In this document: piece by piece, positions 44,201 to 55,341 of the stretch
Numbering within the stretch: position 1 is the first letter of the stretch
Layout: each line of letters begins with the position of its first letter
Source: Actinophytocola sp963825445
GTDB lineage: Bacteria > Actinomycetota > Actinomycetes > Mycobacteriales > Pseudonocardiaceae
Length of the DNA stretch: 64,000 bases
Direction of reading: 5' to 3'
NCBI GenBank assembly: GCA_963825445.1
Contig: CAWGTM010000011.1
Span: 124,001 to 188,000 of the forward strand
Position numbers and translations under genes: made by a program
The notes under the pieces: model-generated
Told to the model about the DNA's origin: nothing
What the model saw: only the letters and a program-made list of their open reading frames with translations
The model's database searches: none

Positions 44201-47200
44201 CGGTCTTCGGCAATGGGATGTCACCGCACTGGTGACCGGCGGCACCGACGGCTTCCTCATCCGCGACTCGATCGAGGAGGACGAGTTCGGGGCCGAGTCG
44301 TCGTTCGGCAGCCGCCACCTGGAGCAGGACCCGACGCAGCCGGCCACCGTTCCGCAACTGGTGCTGCGGTTCGACGGTCCGGGTGAGCCGGTGCCGCCCG
44401 CTCCCCCGGCGCCGGTGCCGGCCGCGGTCGCCTGCGGACAGGTGATCACCCAGAGCATCCGGCTGACCAACGACCTGGTGGACTGCCCGGCCGACGGTCT
44501 GGTGATCGGTGCGCCCAACGTGGTGGTGGACCTCGACGGGCACACGATCGACGGCCCCGGCTACTTCGCGGGTGAGCCCGGCTCGCCCATCGAACTGCCG
44601 GAGATCGGCGGTCCCGCCGGTGTCCGCAACCCCGGGTTCACGAACGTGACCATCACCAACGGCACGGTCAAGAGCTTCATGTTCGGTGTGCACCTCATGG
44701 CCGGCAGCCGGTTCGGCACCATCGAGAACCTCGTGGTGTCACGCAACGCGACGGCCGGCATCGAGCTGGTCGACGCGGACAACGGCCGCAACGGCAACAC
44801 CGTTCGCGGCGGGCAGTTCATCGACAACGAGGTCGGCCTGAACCTGCTCGACGGCTCCGAGGCGTCCCTCATCGAGAACAACTACTTCCAGGGCAACCTG
44901 GGCGTGGCGATCTGGGCGCAGGAAGCCAGCGGGCACCGGGTGCTGAACAACACGGTCACCGGCATCACGTCGGATCCGCTGCTGAACAGCGACGGCGGGT
45001 TCCTGTTCCTCGCCTCGCCGGACAACGAGATCCGTGGCAACACGATCTCCGACACCGGCGACGGCGGGCTCGTGATCGAGGAGGGGTCGCACCGCAACGT
45101 GGTGCGGGACAACACCTTCACGACCACGGGTGACGGCGGCATCGTGGCCAGCGGCGCCGACTTCCTGGAGGTCGTGGGCAACACCGCGCATCTCGGGTCC
45201 GACGCGGGCATCGGGATCGCCGACGCCCACGGCGGTCTGGTGGCCGGCAACGACGTGCGGTTCAACCCGAGCGGCATCGCGTTGGAGAGCGCTTCCGACG
45301 TGGTGGTGGAGCAGAACGACGCCAGCTACTCGAGCGGCGACGGCATCCACGTGCTCGGCGACTCGCACGGCAACATCGTCCGCCACAACCTCGTGAACCT
45401 GACCGAGGCGTCCGGCATCGCCGTGGACGTCGACGGTCTGGACGCGTTCGACAATCCGGTCGGCAACCTCGTGCAGGGCAACACCACGCACGGGAACCTC
45501 TCCGACGGCATCTCCGTCAATGGCGAGGGCCACACGGTGACCGGCAACGTCTCGCACAACAACGCGGCCTGGGGCATCCAGGCCACGGACACGGGCGTGA
45601 TCGGCACGATCGACGGTGGTGGCAACACCGCCAACGGCAACGGCGAGCCGCCGCAGTGCGAGGGCGTGGTCTGCGTGCCGGGCACCCCCGTGGTGACCCC
45701 GGTCGGCGACCTCGTGCCCCCGGACACGCAGGTGCTCACCACGCCGCCGAACCCGTCGAGCACCATGGCGACGGCCCGGTTCACGTTCACCGGTTCGGAC
45801 AACATCGCGCCGGCGACCGCGTTGCGGTACGAGTGCCGGCTCGATCCGCCGCCGGACCCGTTGCCGCCGGAGGAGCCGGAGAACTGGGTGGAGTGCCTGA
45901 CTCCCGCCAGCTATCCGTTCCTCACCACCGGGTCGCACACCTTCCAGGTGCGCGCTGTCGACCCGTTCGACAACGTGGACCCGACCCCCGCCACGTTCAC
46001 CTGGAACGTGGTGGCCGCACCGCCGGGACCGGACTCGAGCCCGCCACGCACGACCATCTCGGTCGCGCCGGAGGACCCGAGCAGTGACACCGATCCGGTG
46101 TTCGGTTTCCGCGGCACGGACAACGCGACACCGGGCCCGTACCTGGTGTACGAGTGCCGGATCGACGGCGGACCGTTCACCACGTGTGCCTCCGGCGTGA
46201 GCTACCCGGGCCTGGCCCTGGGTGCGCACACCTTCGAGGTGCGGGCGATCGACCTGGCCGGCAACGCCGACCAGAGCCCGGCCACGCACTCGTGGACGAT
46301 CATCCCGCCGCCGGTGGACGAGACGGCGCCGAACACGCTCATCGCGTCCGGCCCCGACCCGACCACCGTGTCGACGGAGGCGGAGTTCGTGTTCGCGGCC
46401 GACGAACTCGGCACGACGTTCGAGTGCTCGCTCGACGGTGGTGCGTTCACCGCCTGCACCACGCCGAAGGTCCACACTGGACTGACGGTCGGTCCGCACA
46501 CGTTCGCCGTGCGCGCGGTCGACGCGGCGGGCAACGCCGACGCCAGCCCCGCGCTGTACGCGTGGACGATCGGTTCGGCACCCGTGCCGATGTCCGTCAA
46601 CTGTGGTCAGGTGATCACCCAGAGCGTCCTGGTGACCGAGGATCTCCTCGACTGCCCGGCCGACGGTCTGATCATCGGCGCGAACTCCATCACGCTCGAC
46701 CTCGGCGGCATCACGATCGACGGCGTCGGGCAGGGCACGGGGATCCGCAACGACGGGTTCGACTCGGTGACCATCACGAACGGCACGGTGCAGCAGTTCG
46801 ACACCGGCGTGGCGCTGAACTCCGGCACCGCGCGGGGCATCGTTTCGGGTGTCACAGCCCAGTTGAACCAGGACGTGGGCGTCGCGCTGACCGACGCCGA
46901 CAACGGCACCACCGGGTCGACCGTCCGGTCGAGCATGGTGGCCGGCAACTCCTACGGCATCAGGCTTTCCGGCGGCACGGCCGGCGCCATGGTCATCGAC
47001 AACACGGTCGGCTCCACCGCGGAGAACGCGATCGAGTTGCTCGGCGCCACCGGCAACCGCCTGGAGCGCAACACCATCGCCACCACCAGCGGCATGGCGA
47101 TCTACCTGGAAGGAGCGGGCAACAACATCCTCACCGGAAACACCGTCTCGGGCACGTCCAAGCAGGCGATCTCGCTGCAGCTCGGCTCGAACGGCAACCG

Positions 47201-50200
47201 GGTGGAGGGCAACGCCCTGTCGGAGAGCGAGATCGGCGTCGAGGTCCACGAGTCGAGCGGCAACCAGGTACTCGGCAACGAGGCCACCGCCATGAACGGT
47301 CCCGGTGTGGGGCTGGACAACGCGAACGGCAACCAGGTGCAGAGCAACGACCTGCGCGCCAACAAGGACGGCGTCGAGACCTATATGGCGTCGGGCAACA
47401 CCATCGCCGGCAACAACACCAGCGGCAACGACAGCGCGGGTATCGCGATCGGTGACGGCTCGCTCGACAACACGGTGTCGGCCAACGTCGTGGGCCAGAA
47501 CAACTCGGAGGGCATCTCGGTCGAGGCCGAGGCGCTCGCCGGCGCGACCGGCAACCGTCTGCTGCAGAACACGGTGAACGGCAACGGCGGCGACGGCATC
47601 TCCGTGAACAAGCAGGGCCACACGATCACCGCGAACGTGGCCAACAACAACGAAGGGTGGGGCATCTACGCGGAGATCGGCAACACGGACGGCGGTGGCA
47701 ACCGCGCCACCGGCAACGTGGAGCTGCTCCAGTGCCACAACGTGGTCTGCGACGGCAGTCCGCCCATGGCACCGGAGGTCAACCCGCCGGACACGGCACT
47801 GGTGAGCCAGCCTCCGAATCCGAGCGGCAGCACGTCGGCGAGCTTCACGTTCACCGGCAGCGACGACAACACGCCGATCTACGAGCTGGACTTCCAGTGC
47901 AGCCTCGACGGGGGTGGGTTCGCCGACTGTGAGAACCCGCAGACCTACAGCGGTCTCGCACCGGGCACGCACACGTTCGAGGTGCGTGCGGTCGACCTGG
48001 CCGGCAAGCCCGACCCGACGCCGGCGACCCACACCTGGGTCGTGGTGCTGCCGCCGGTCGGCGTGCCGCCGGACACGACGGTCACGAGCGGTCCGCCCGC
48101 CCAGACGCCGCTGGAGGAGGCGGTGATCCAGTTCTCGTCCAACGAGCCGGACACCACCTTCCAGTGTTCGTTCGACGGGTCGCCGTTCGCTGCGTGCACC
48201 TCGCCGTTCGTGGTGGAGGAAGTGCGGTACGGCACGCACACGCTGCAGGTGCGTGCGGTGGACCCGGAGGGCAACGTCGACCCGACGCCCGCCGTGTTCA
48301 CCTGGACGCGGATCGGTCCGCCGGTCGTGACCATCGCCTCCGCTCCCGACGAGATCACCACGTCGCGTCGCGCGGAGTTCACGTTCACGGCCAACGAGCC
48401 GGTCACCCGCTTCGAGTGCTCGCTCGACCTCGCGCCGTACGTGTTGTGCGCGTCGCCGGTCGAGTACACGGGGCTGGCGATCGGCGAGCACAGCCTGCGG
48501 GTTCGTGGTGTCGACCTGGACGGCCTGACGTCCGGGCCCGACGAGCTGGCCGAGTACGAGTGGACGGTCGAACCAGGCATCGACACGGTGCCGCCGAACA
48601 CCGCGTTCACGCAGGTGCCGGCGTCGCCGAGCGCGGACTCGACGTTCTCCTTCAACGGCACGGACGACGTGACAGCGTCGGACGGGTTGATCTTCGAGTG
48701 CCGGCTGGACAGCAACGACGAGGCGGACTTCTCGGAGTGCACCTCGCCATGGACCTACCCGAACCCGGACTTCCCGGAGCCGTTGACGGTGGATTCGCAC
48801 TTCGTGGACGTGCGGGCGGTCGACCTGGAGGACAACATCGACCCGACGCCCGTGCGGCACACGTGGACGTTCACCGGCGACACGGTGGCGCCGGCCGCGG
48901 CGCTGCTGACCGGGCCGCCGGCCCAGACGGCGGCGACCCTGGCGACGTTCACCTTCACCGCGAACGACCCGTATCGCCACGTTCGAGTGCGCCCTGGACG
49001 GCGCTCCGTTCGAGGCGTGCGAGTCGCCGCACGAGGAGTCGGTCGAGCCGGGCGCACACACGATGCAGGTGCGGGCCATCGACCTGACCGGCAACGTCGG
49101 TGCCTCGGTGTCGCGGAGCTGGACGGTGATCGACGCGCCGGTGGTGACGTTGACGGCGACCCCGCCGGCGACCACCTCGGACCCTGCGGCCACGTTCACG
49201 TTCACCTCGTCGGAGCCGGCGTCGTCGTTCGCCTGCTCGGTCGACGGCGCGGCGTTCACGCCGTGCACCTCGCCGGTCGCGTTGACCGGTCTGGCGGTGG
49301 GCGTGCACCACTTCACGGTCCGGGCGACGGCGCTGGGTGCGGTCGGTGAGACGGTCCAGTACCAGTGGACGGTCGACCCGCCGCCGGACACCACGCCGCC
49401 GCAGACCACGGTGGTGTCCGGTCCGCCGGCGACGACCGCGGCCACCACGGCCACGTTCGCGTTCCTGGCGAGCGAGACCGGGGCGACGTTCACCTGTTCG
49501 CTCGACAGCGCGCCGTTCGCGGCGTGTGCGTCGCCGCATGCGCTGACCGGGTTGGCCGTGGGGGCGCACGAGCTGCGCATCCTGGCGACCGACGCGGCCG
49601 GCAACCCGGACCCGTCACCCGCCGTGCACAGCTGGACCGTGCAGGCCGGTGAACCGGAGGAGCCCGGGACGCCACAGCCGTGCCCGACCGGGCCGATCAC
49701 GCTCGGCTCCGGGCGGGACGCGTGGGTGCTGTCCAGTTCGTCCGGCAACAACGGGTCGGACAGCGTGCTCAAGGTGGAGAGCAAGACGGGTGACAACGCC
49801 CGCGCGCTCGTCCGCTTCGAGCTGCCGGCGCTTCCCGAGGGTTGCACGGTGACCGACGCGTCGCTGCGGCTGTTCGCCGGTTCGTCCACGAACGGTCGGA
49901 CGCTGCAGGCCGTCCAGGTGACGGCACCGTGGACGGAGTCCGGGGTGACCTGGTCCAACCAGCCCGCCTCGGGTGGTCCGGCGGCGACCGTCGCGTCGGG
50001 CTCCGGATGGCGGCAGTGGTCGGTTGCCGGACAGGTGAACGCGATGTACGCGGGCACCAACCACGGGTTCCTCATCAGGGACGCGGCGGAGAACGGCGGG
50101 GGCGCCAACCAGGCGTTCCACAGCCGGGAGAAGGCGCCGGACAACCCGCCGCAGCTGGTCCTGACCATCGGACCGGCGACCGGTGGCGGTGGTGGCGACA

Positions 50201-50961
50201 CCACGGCGCCGCAGACGACCGTGGACACCGGTCCGTCCGGGTCGACGACGGCCACCACGGCGTCGTTCACCTTCTCCTCCTCGGAGCCGGGGTCGACGTT
50301 CACCTGCTCGCTGGACGCGGCGTCGTTCGCCGCGTGCACCTCGCCCGTGCACCTCACGGGTCTCGGCATGGGTGCGCACCAGTTCCGGGTGGCCGCGACC
50401 GACGCGGCCGGCAACCCGGACGCCTCCCCCGCGGTGCACACGTGGACGGTGACGAGCGGCTGCGCGGCCGGCGGCACCGTGACCGTGGGCGCCAACGCGG
50501 ACAGCTGGTTGTTGCAGAGTTCGGCGTCGAGCAACTACGGGCAGGACAGCGTGGTGAAGATGGACAGCAAGTCGGGCAACAACGCCCGCGCGCTCGTCCG
50601 GTTCGCGCTGCCCACGCTGCCCGCCGGCTGCTCGGTGACCTCGGCGACGCTCAAGCTGTACGCCGGTTCCCACAAGACGGGCCGGACCCTGCAGGCACTG
50701 CAGGTCACGTCGGCCTGGACAGAGGGGAACGTCCGCTGGAACAACCAGCCGGGCACCGGCACCCAGGCGGCCACCACGGCGTCCGGGTCCGGATGGCGGC
50801 AGTGGTCGGTGGCCCAGCAGGTGGGGGCCATGTACGCCGGCGCGAACCACGGCTTCCTCATCAGGGACGCCGCGGAGAACGGCGGCGGCCACGAGCAGGG
50901 CTTCCACAGCCGGGAGAAGGGAAGTGACAACCCGCCGCAGCTGGTGATCACGTTCGGCTGA
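41208..50961 (+). CDS. Giant secreted beta-helix / Ig-like / DNRLRE protein, frameshifted
   Basis: About 3,250 residues when one base is removed. Order: signal peptide 1-33; CSLREA domain and Gly/Asn-rich right-handed beta-helix (about 34-640); choice-of-anchor Q-like segment (D-Q-R-G-I-A-R-P-R-N-G-T-C-D-M-G-A-Y-E, about 655-678); Ig-like units with two Cys and T-H-T-F-E-V-R-A-(V/I)-D; DNRLRE domain (about 888-1059); NosD-like beta-helix (about 1074-1494); Ig units; a second such beta-helix (about 1796-2184); many Ig units; then DNRLRE, Ig, DNRLRE at the C-terminus. The frame changes near 48972 (F-T-A-N-D-P then A-T-F-E-C); removing one base restores it and makes the length divisible by three. 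No cell-wall sorting signal; the role may be adhesion or polysaccharide binding/processing outside the cell. Confidence 0.88.
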
Positions 50962-50981
50962 GGTTTGTTGTAAGGATGGAG

Positions 50982-51005
50982 CCCCGGGGCCGATCGGTCC
51001 CGGGG
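50982..51005 (+). terminator. Terminator of the giant gene
   Basis: CCCCGGGGCC, a GATC loop, and GGTCCCGGGG form a 10 bp stem with one G-U pair, followed by TTTCGTCTT. It lies 21 bases past the stop. Confidence 0.75.
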
Positions 51006-51029
51006 TTTCGTCTTGTGTGTGGAGGTGTC

Positions 51030-52136
51030 ATGGACCCGTTCCGGATCGAGTTTCCGGACGAGGACCTGCTCGACCTGCGGGAACGTCTCCGTCGCACCCG
51101 GTGGCCGGAGGAGGAACCAGACCGTTCGCAGGGCGTGCCGCTCTCCTACCTCCGCGACCTGTGCGGGTACTGGGCGTCCGACTATTCCTGGCGCGCCACC
51201 GAGGCACGGCTGAACGCACTCCCCCACTTCCGCACCTCGATCGACGGCCTGGGCATCCACTTCGTCCACGCCCGCTCGCCGCACCCGTCCGCGGTGCCGC
51301 TGGTGCTCACGCACGGCTGGCCGGGGTCGTTCCTGGAGTTCGAGCGGCTGATTCCCGCGCTGACCGATCCGCCGGACCCGGCGGACGCGTTCCACGTGGT
51401 GTGCCCGTCGCTGCCGGGCTACGGGTTCAGCGACCGGCCGGCCGAGACCGGGTGGGGCATCCGGCGCATCGCGCGGACGTGGGACACGCTCATGGCCGAC
51501 CTCGGGTACGAGCGGTACGGCGCGGCGGGCAGCGACTGGGGCACGAGCGTGACCACCATCCTCGGGCAGGAGTTCCCTTCGCACCTGGCGGGCATCCACG
51601 TGGTGCCGCCGCTGGTCGCACCCGACCTCTCGGTCGACCTGACGGAGACCGAGCGGGCGTCACTCGAAGCTCTGCGGCACGCGGAGGCACACGAGTCGGG
51701 GTACTCGGCGCAGATGTCGACCAAGCCGCAGACCGTGGGGTACGCGCTGAACGACTCGCCGGCCGGGCTGTGCGCGTGGATCGTGGAGAAGTTCCTGACG
51801 TGGTCGGACACCGAGTTGACGCGCGACCAGATGCTCGACGGCATCACGTTGTACTGGCTGACCGGCACGGCGACGTCGTCGGCGCGGCTGTACCGTGAGA
51901 GCTTCGCGGAGGTCGGGGCCTGGTTCAACGAGTCCACAGTGGACACCGTGGACGTGCCGACCGGCTGTTCGATCTTCCCGGCCGAGATGCCACGCCCGTC
52001 CCGACGGTGGGCGGAGCGCCGGTTCACCGACATCCGACACTGGGGTGAGCTGCCTCGTGGCGGGCACTTCGCCGCGTGGGAACAGCCCGACCTGTTCACG
52101 TCCGAGCTGCGGACGTTCTTCCGAAAGGTGCGCTGA
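51030..52136 (+). CDS. Epoxide hydrolase (alpha/beta hydrolase, EHN domain)
   Basis: 368 residues. N-terminal EHN segment (M-D-P-F-R-I-E-F-P-D) then alpha/beta hydrolase with oxyanion motif T-H-G-W-P-G-S, nucleophile Asp169 (G-A-A-G-S-D-W-G) and catalytic His346 (R-G-G-H-F-A-A-W-E-Q-P). It opens epoxides to diols (juvenile-hormone hydrolase-like/microsomal type). ATG at 51030 after GGAGG. Overlaps the alditol oxidase start by one base. Confidence 0.9.
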   Translation: MDPFRIEFPDEDLLDLRERLRRTRWPEEEPDRSQGVPLSYLRDLCGYWASDYSWRATEARLNALPHFRTSIDGLGIHFVHARSPHPSAVPLVLTHGWPGSFLEFERLIPALTDPPDPADAFHVVCPSLPGYGFSDRPAETGWGIRRIARTWDTLMADLGYERYGAAGSDWGTSVTTILGQEFPSHLAGIHVVPPLVAPDLSVDLTETERASLEALRHAEAHESGYSAQMSTKPQTVGYALNDSPAGLCAWIVEKFLTWSDTELTRDQMLDGITLYWLTGTATSSARLYRESFAEVGAWFNESTVDTVDVPTGCSIFPAEMPRPSRRWAERRFTDIRHWGELPRGGHFAAWEQPDLFTSELRTFFRKVR

Positions 52137-53332
52137 TGGCCCAGAACTGGGCGGGGAATATCACTTACCGGGGGACGCTGGCCCGGCCCACTTCGATACC
52201 CGAGCTGCAGGAGCTGGTGGCCGACGCCCCGGCGGTCCGACCGCTCGGCACCCGGCACTCGTTCAACGAGATCGCGGACACCGACGGACTCCAGGTGTCG
52301 GTCGAAGCCTTGTCGACCGAGCCGGTGTTCGACGGGCATTCGGTGACCGTCTCTGCCGGCACTCGTTACGGCGACCTGGCGCCGGTGTTGGAGGAACGCG
52401 GTCTCGCGCTGGCGAACCTGGCGTCGCTGCCGCACATCTCGGTCGCGGGCGCCGTGTCGACCGGCACGCACGGTTCGGGCACCGGGAACCTGGCGACGGC
52501 CGTGTCCGCGCTGACGATCGTCGGCGCCGACGGGTCGCTGCGCCGCGTGGACCGGACGTCCCCCGACTTCGCGGGCACGGTGGTCGGTCTCGGCGCGCTC
52601 GGTGTGGTGGTCGACGTGACGCTCGACCTGGTGGGCACGTTCACGCTCTCGCAGGCCGTGTACCGGGGACTGGGGTTCGTGGAGGTGCTCGAGGAGCTCG
52701 ACGAGGTCCTGTCCGTGGGGTACAGCGTCGGCCTGTTCACGAACTGGACGGGGCCCGTGCAGATCTGGGTGAAGTCGCCGACGGTGCCGGCCGAACTGTT
52801 CGAGGTCCCGTACGCGACCGAGCCCGTGCACATGATCGCCGGCGAGTCGGTGTCGGCCGTGACCACGCAGTGCGCGATCCCCGGGCCGTGGCTCGACCGG
52901 CTCCCGCACTTCCGGCTGGCCCACAAACCCAGCAGCGGCGCGGAACTCCAGTCGGAGTACCTGGTGCCGCGCGAGAACGCGCTCATGGCACTGGTCCGTC
53001 TTCGCGCGATGGGCGACCGGATCGCACCGCTGCTGCTCGTGTCGGAGGCCCGCACGGTGTCGGCCGACGAGCTGTGGCTGAGCGGCGCGTACGGCGCGGA
53101 CGCGCTGGCCGTGCACTTCACGTGGCGCCAGGACCCGGCGGTGTTCGAGTTGCTTCCGCTGATCGAGGAGGCACTGCTCCCGCTCGGCGCGCGCCCGCAC
53201 TGGGGCAAGTGCTTCATGACGTCCGACGTGGCTCCGCTGTATCCGCGCTGGAACGACTTCGCGGAGCTGATGCGCGTGCAGGACCCCACGGGGAAGTTCC
53301 GCAACCCGTACCTGGACCGGCTCCTGGACTGA
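52136..53332 (+). CDS. aldO: Alditol oxidase (AldO-type)
   Basis: 398-residue flavoprotein of the VAO/D-arabinono-lactone oxidase family. M-A-Q-N-W-A-G-N-I-T-Y and G-T-R-H-S-F-N-E-I-A match Streptomyces coelicolor alditol oxidase closely; His41 corresponds to AldO His46, the residue that carries the covalent FAD. S-S-G-A-E-L-Q-S-E-Y and A-R-P-H-W-G-K are active-site signatures. It oxidises xylitol, sorbitol and related polyols at C1 using O2, giving aldoses and H2O2. Coupled (TGATG) to the epoxide hydrolase. Confidence 0.92.
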   Translation: MAQNWAGNITYRGTLARPTSIPELQELVADAPAVRPLGTRHSFNEIADTDGLQVSVEALSTEPVFDGHSVTVSAGTRYGDLAPVLEERGLALANLASLPHISVAGAVSTGTHGSGTGNLATAVSALTIVGADGSLRRVDRTSPDFAGTVVGLGALGVVVDVTLDLVGTFTLSQAVYRGLGFVEVLEELDEVLSVGYSVGLFTNWTGPVQIWVKSPTVPAELFEVPYATEPVHMIAGESVSAVTTQCAIPGPWLDRLPHFRLAHKPSSGAELQSEYLVPRENALMALVRLRAMGDRIAPLLLVSEARTVSADELWLSGAYGADALAVHFTWRQDPAVFELLPLIEEALLPLGARPHWGKCFMTSDVAPLYPRWNDFAELMRVQDPTGKFRNPYLDRLLD

Positions 53333-53351
53333 CCCAAGGCACACCCCATGG

Positions 53352-53437
53352 GACAGGCGAGCTGCCCCAAGCCGGCCGGGCCGTAGGGTGCCGAGCGCCT
53401 CGAGCAGCGCGAACGCGCCGTTGAGGACAGTTCGCAT
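53352..53437 (-). pseudogene. Possible IclR-type regulator N-terminal fragment
   Basis: From ATG 53437 the reverse strand reads MRTVLNGAFALLEALGTLRP and then G-R-L-G-A-A-R-L-S, like the first helix of IclR-type HTH domains (V-L-x-x-A-F-x-L-L-x-A-L). Similarity ends after about 28 residues, at the 3' end of the alditol oxidase gene. The short length limits confidence. The remaining 269-base gap 53333-53601 shows no other gene. Confidence 0.3.
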
Positions 53438-53601
53438 GACATCGATTGTGCGGTGGCCGGACGCCAGCGCCGTGCTTCCGGAAGAGACGGTCGCACCGGG
53501 AGTCCGCGCCGGGCGGCGCGGACTGCCCGGCGGGTACTGCACCGGCCGCGACCGTTCGTGGTGGACGCTCCGGGGATAGCCGCCGCGTGAGACCATCGGG
53601 C

Positions 53602-53994
53602 ATGGCGATCGACCGAGATGCCTTCATGGCGTGGATCCACGGTTACGAACGCTCGTGGCGCAACGAGGGCACCGAACACCTGCGGACCCTGTTCACCGAG
53701 GACGCCGGCTACCGGCACTCTCCCTACGAGGAAACGATCACCGGCCTACCCGCCATCGCCCGCGACTGGGAGGACGGGCGCGAGGGCCACGACGAGGTGT
53801 TCACCATGTCGGCGGAGATCATCGCCATCGACGGGAACACGGGCGTGGCGCGGGTGGAGGTCACCTACGGCGAACCCATGACCCAGGACTACCTCGACCT
53901 GTGGATAGTCCACTTCGGACCCGACGGGCGGGCCACCCTGTTCGAGGAGTGGCCCTTCTGGCCGGACCAGCCGTGGACGGCCAAGGAGCACTAG
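53602..53994 (+). CDS. SnoaL-like/NTF2-fold protein
   Basis: 130 residues, a cone-shaped alpha+beta barrel of the SnoaL-like type: W-I-H-G-Y-E-R-S-W-R-N, L-R-T-L-F-T-E-D-A-G-Y-R-H-S-P-Y, W-E-D-G-R-E-G-H-D-E-V-F and the final F-E-E-W-P-F-W-P. Such proteins act as small isomerases, hydrolases or ligand binders; the exact role is unknown. ATG at 53602. Four-base overlap with the convergent membrane gene. Confidence 0.82.
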   Translation: MAIDRDAFMAWIHGYERSWRNEGTEHLRTLFTEDAGYRHSPYEETITGLPAIARDWEDGREGHDEVFTMSAEIIAIDGNTGVARVEVTYGEPMTQDYLDLWIVHFGPDGRATLFEEWPFWPDQPWTAKEH

Positions 53995-55292
53995 TCACGG
54001 TCCCACCGGCGTGCGGCCACCACGGTCACCACGGCAACCACCACCAGACCCACCATCAGTGCCGGGTAGCCGGACACCGTCCCGTACGTGACCGGTGAGG
54101 GGTTGACGACGTAGGTGGTGAGGGCGCTGACGCCGAAGCCGATCGCCGACCCCACGCCGATCAGCGCGGCGGGTGCCGCACCGGACGGGGCGAGCACCGA
54201 CCCGAGCGACGCGAAGACCGGCACTGCGCCGACCACGATGATCGCCAGCGCAATCGCGGCGAACGGGGTGAGGTCGAACGCCATTCTGTTGTCCGTCGCG
54301 GAAGGCCCGTCGTTCACCAGGTACGCGACCAGGAGTCCGAGTGCGAGCGCGCCGAGCACACCCGCGCCGAGCAACGCGCTGGCACGCGCCCGGGCGAGCA
54401 GCACGCCCGCGGCCAACGCGGCCAGGGCCACGACGAGCGGCAGGTAGGTCGGCGGCTCGAGGACCCGGACCTCCATCCAGGCCGAGTTGATCGCGGGGGC
54501 CGTCGACCCGAGCAGCAGCCCGCCGGCGACACCCGCCATCAGCACCCGTGGGCCGGCGACGAGGCCGGCGACCAGCCCGATCCCCACGAGCAACAGACCG
54601 ACCACCAGGAAGTGCGACCGCAGTTCGTCGAGAAGGGCGGCCGTGCCGTTGGCGTCGCTCGGGTCCGGAGCCGGCCACCACTCGTGAATCCCGGTGGCCA
54701 CCCACGCGGCGGCACCGGCGAGCGTCACCCGCCAACCGGGCGATGTGGCCGGCTCGGTCGGCTCCGGCGCGTTCCACGCCCGAGCCGCGAGCACGACGGT
54801 CAGCGCCGCGAGCGCCAGCCCGACCACCATCACCACGGTCGGAGCGGCCACCGCCGCCGTCGCCACGGCCAGCGTGCTCACGACTGGCGCGGTCAGCGTC
54901 GCTCCCATCAGGCCGGCACCGACCTTCCGGTGCCCGGCGCGCCACACGAGCGTCGCCGCGCCGAGGAGACCGACCACCAGCAGGGAGCGGGCGCCGAAGA
55001 CGATCACCTCGTACCACCACTCGTCCTCCGGGAGGTCGGCGTCCCGCAGCAGCAACAGCAGGACCGGGACCGTGCACAGGGATCCCGCGACCGTCAACCA
55101 CGCCCAGGCCCGCCGCGGAAACAGGTGCCAGGTGACCAGCGCGACCAGCAGTGCGACCGACTGCGTGTAGAACGGCAGCTCGCCGGGATAGGAGATCGGG
55201 TTGCTGTGCGCGAACTGTGCGGCGCAGAGCGCGCCGATTCCGGCAGCGACGCACAGAATCAGCGGCAACGATGAGCGCGGTGAGTGTTCCAT
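53991..55292 (-). CDS. Multi-pass membrane protein, unknown function
   Basis: 433 residues with about 12 predicted helices separated by very short loops; acidic loop D-A-D-L-P-E-D-E-W-W near residue 88 and W-W-P-A-P-D-P-S-D near 205. Composition resembles membrane proteins of the actinomycete cell envelope; no transporter motif recognised. ATG at 55292. Confidence 0.65.
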   Translation of the reverse strand: MEHSPRSSLPLILCVAAGIGALCAAQFAHSNPISYPGELPFYTQSVALLVALVTWHLFPRRAWAWLTVAGSLCTVPVLLLLLRDADLPEDEWWYEVIVFGARSLLVVGLLGAATLVWRAGHRKVGAGLMGATLTAPVVSTLAVATAAVAAPTVVMVVGLALAALTVVLAARAWNAPEPTEPATSPGWRVTLAGAAAWVATGIHEWWPAPDPSDANGTAALLDELRSHFLVVGLLLVGIGLVAGLVAGPRVLMAGVAGGLLLGSTAPAINSAWMEVRVLEPPTYLPLVVALAALAAGVLLARARASALLGAGVLGALALGLLVAYLVNDGPSATDNRMAFDLTPFAAIALAIIVVGAVPVFASLGSVLAPSGAAPAALIGVGSAIGFGVSALTTYVVNPSPVTYGTVSGYPALMVGLVVVAVVTVVAARRWDRD

Positions 55293-55341
55293 GGCGCCCC
55301 CAGTGGGTCTCGGACCAGCGCGTCAGAGTCCCACAGTGCCG

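Noticed and set aside
41217..50534. Very long open frames on the reverse strand (1,158 and 1,931 codons) opposite the giant gene
   Set aside because: They are antisense shadows caused by high GC; composition is Arg/Gly/Val-rich with no family, while the forward frame has clear domains.
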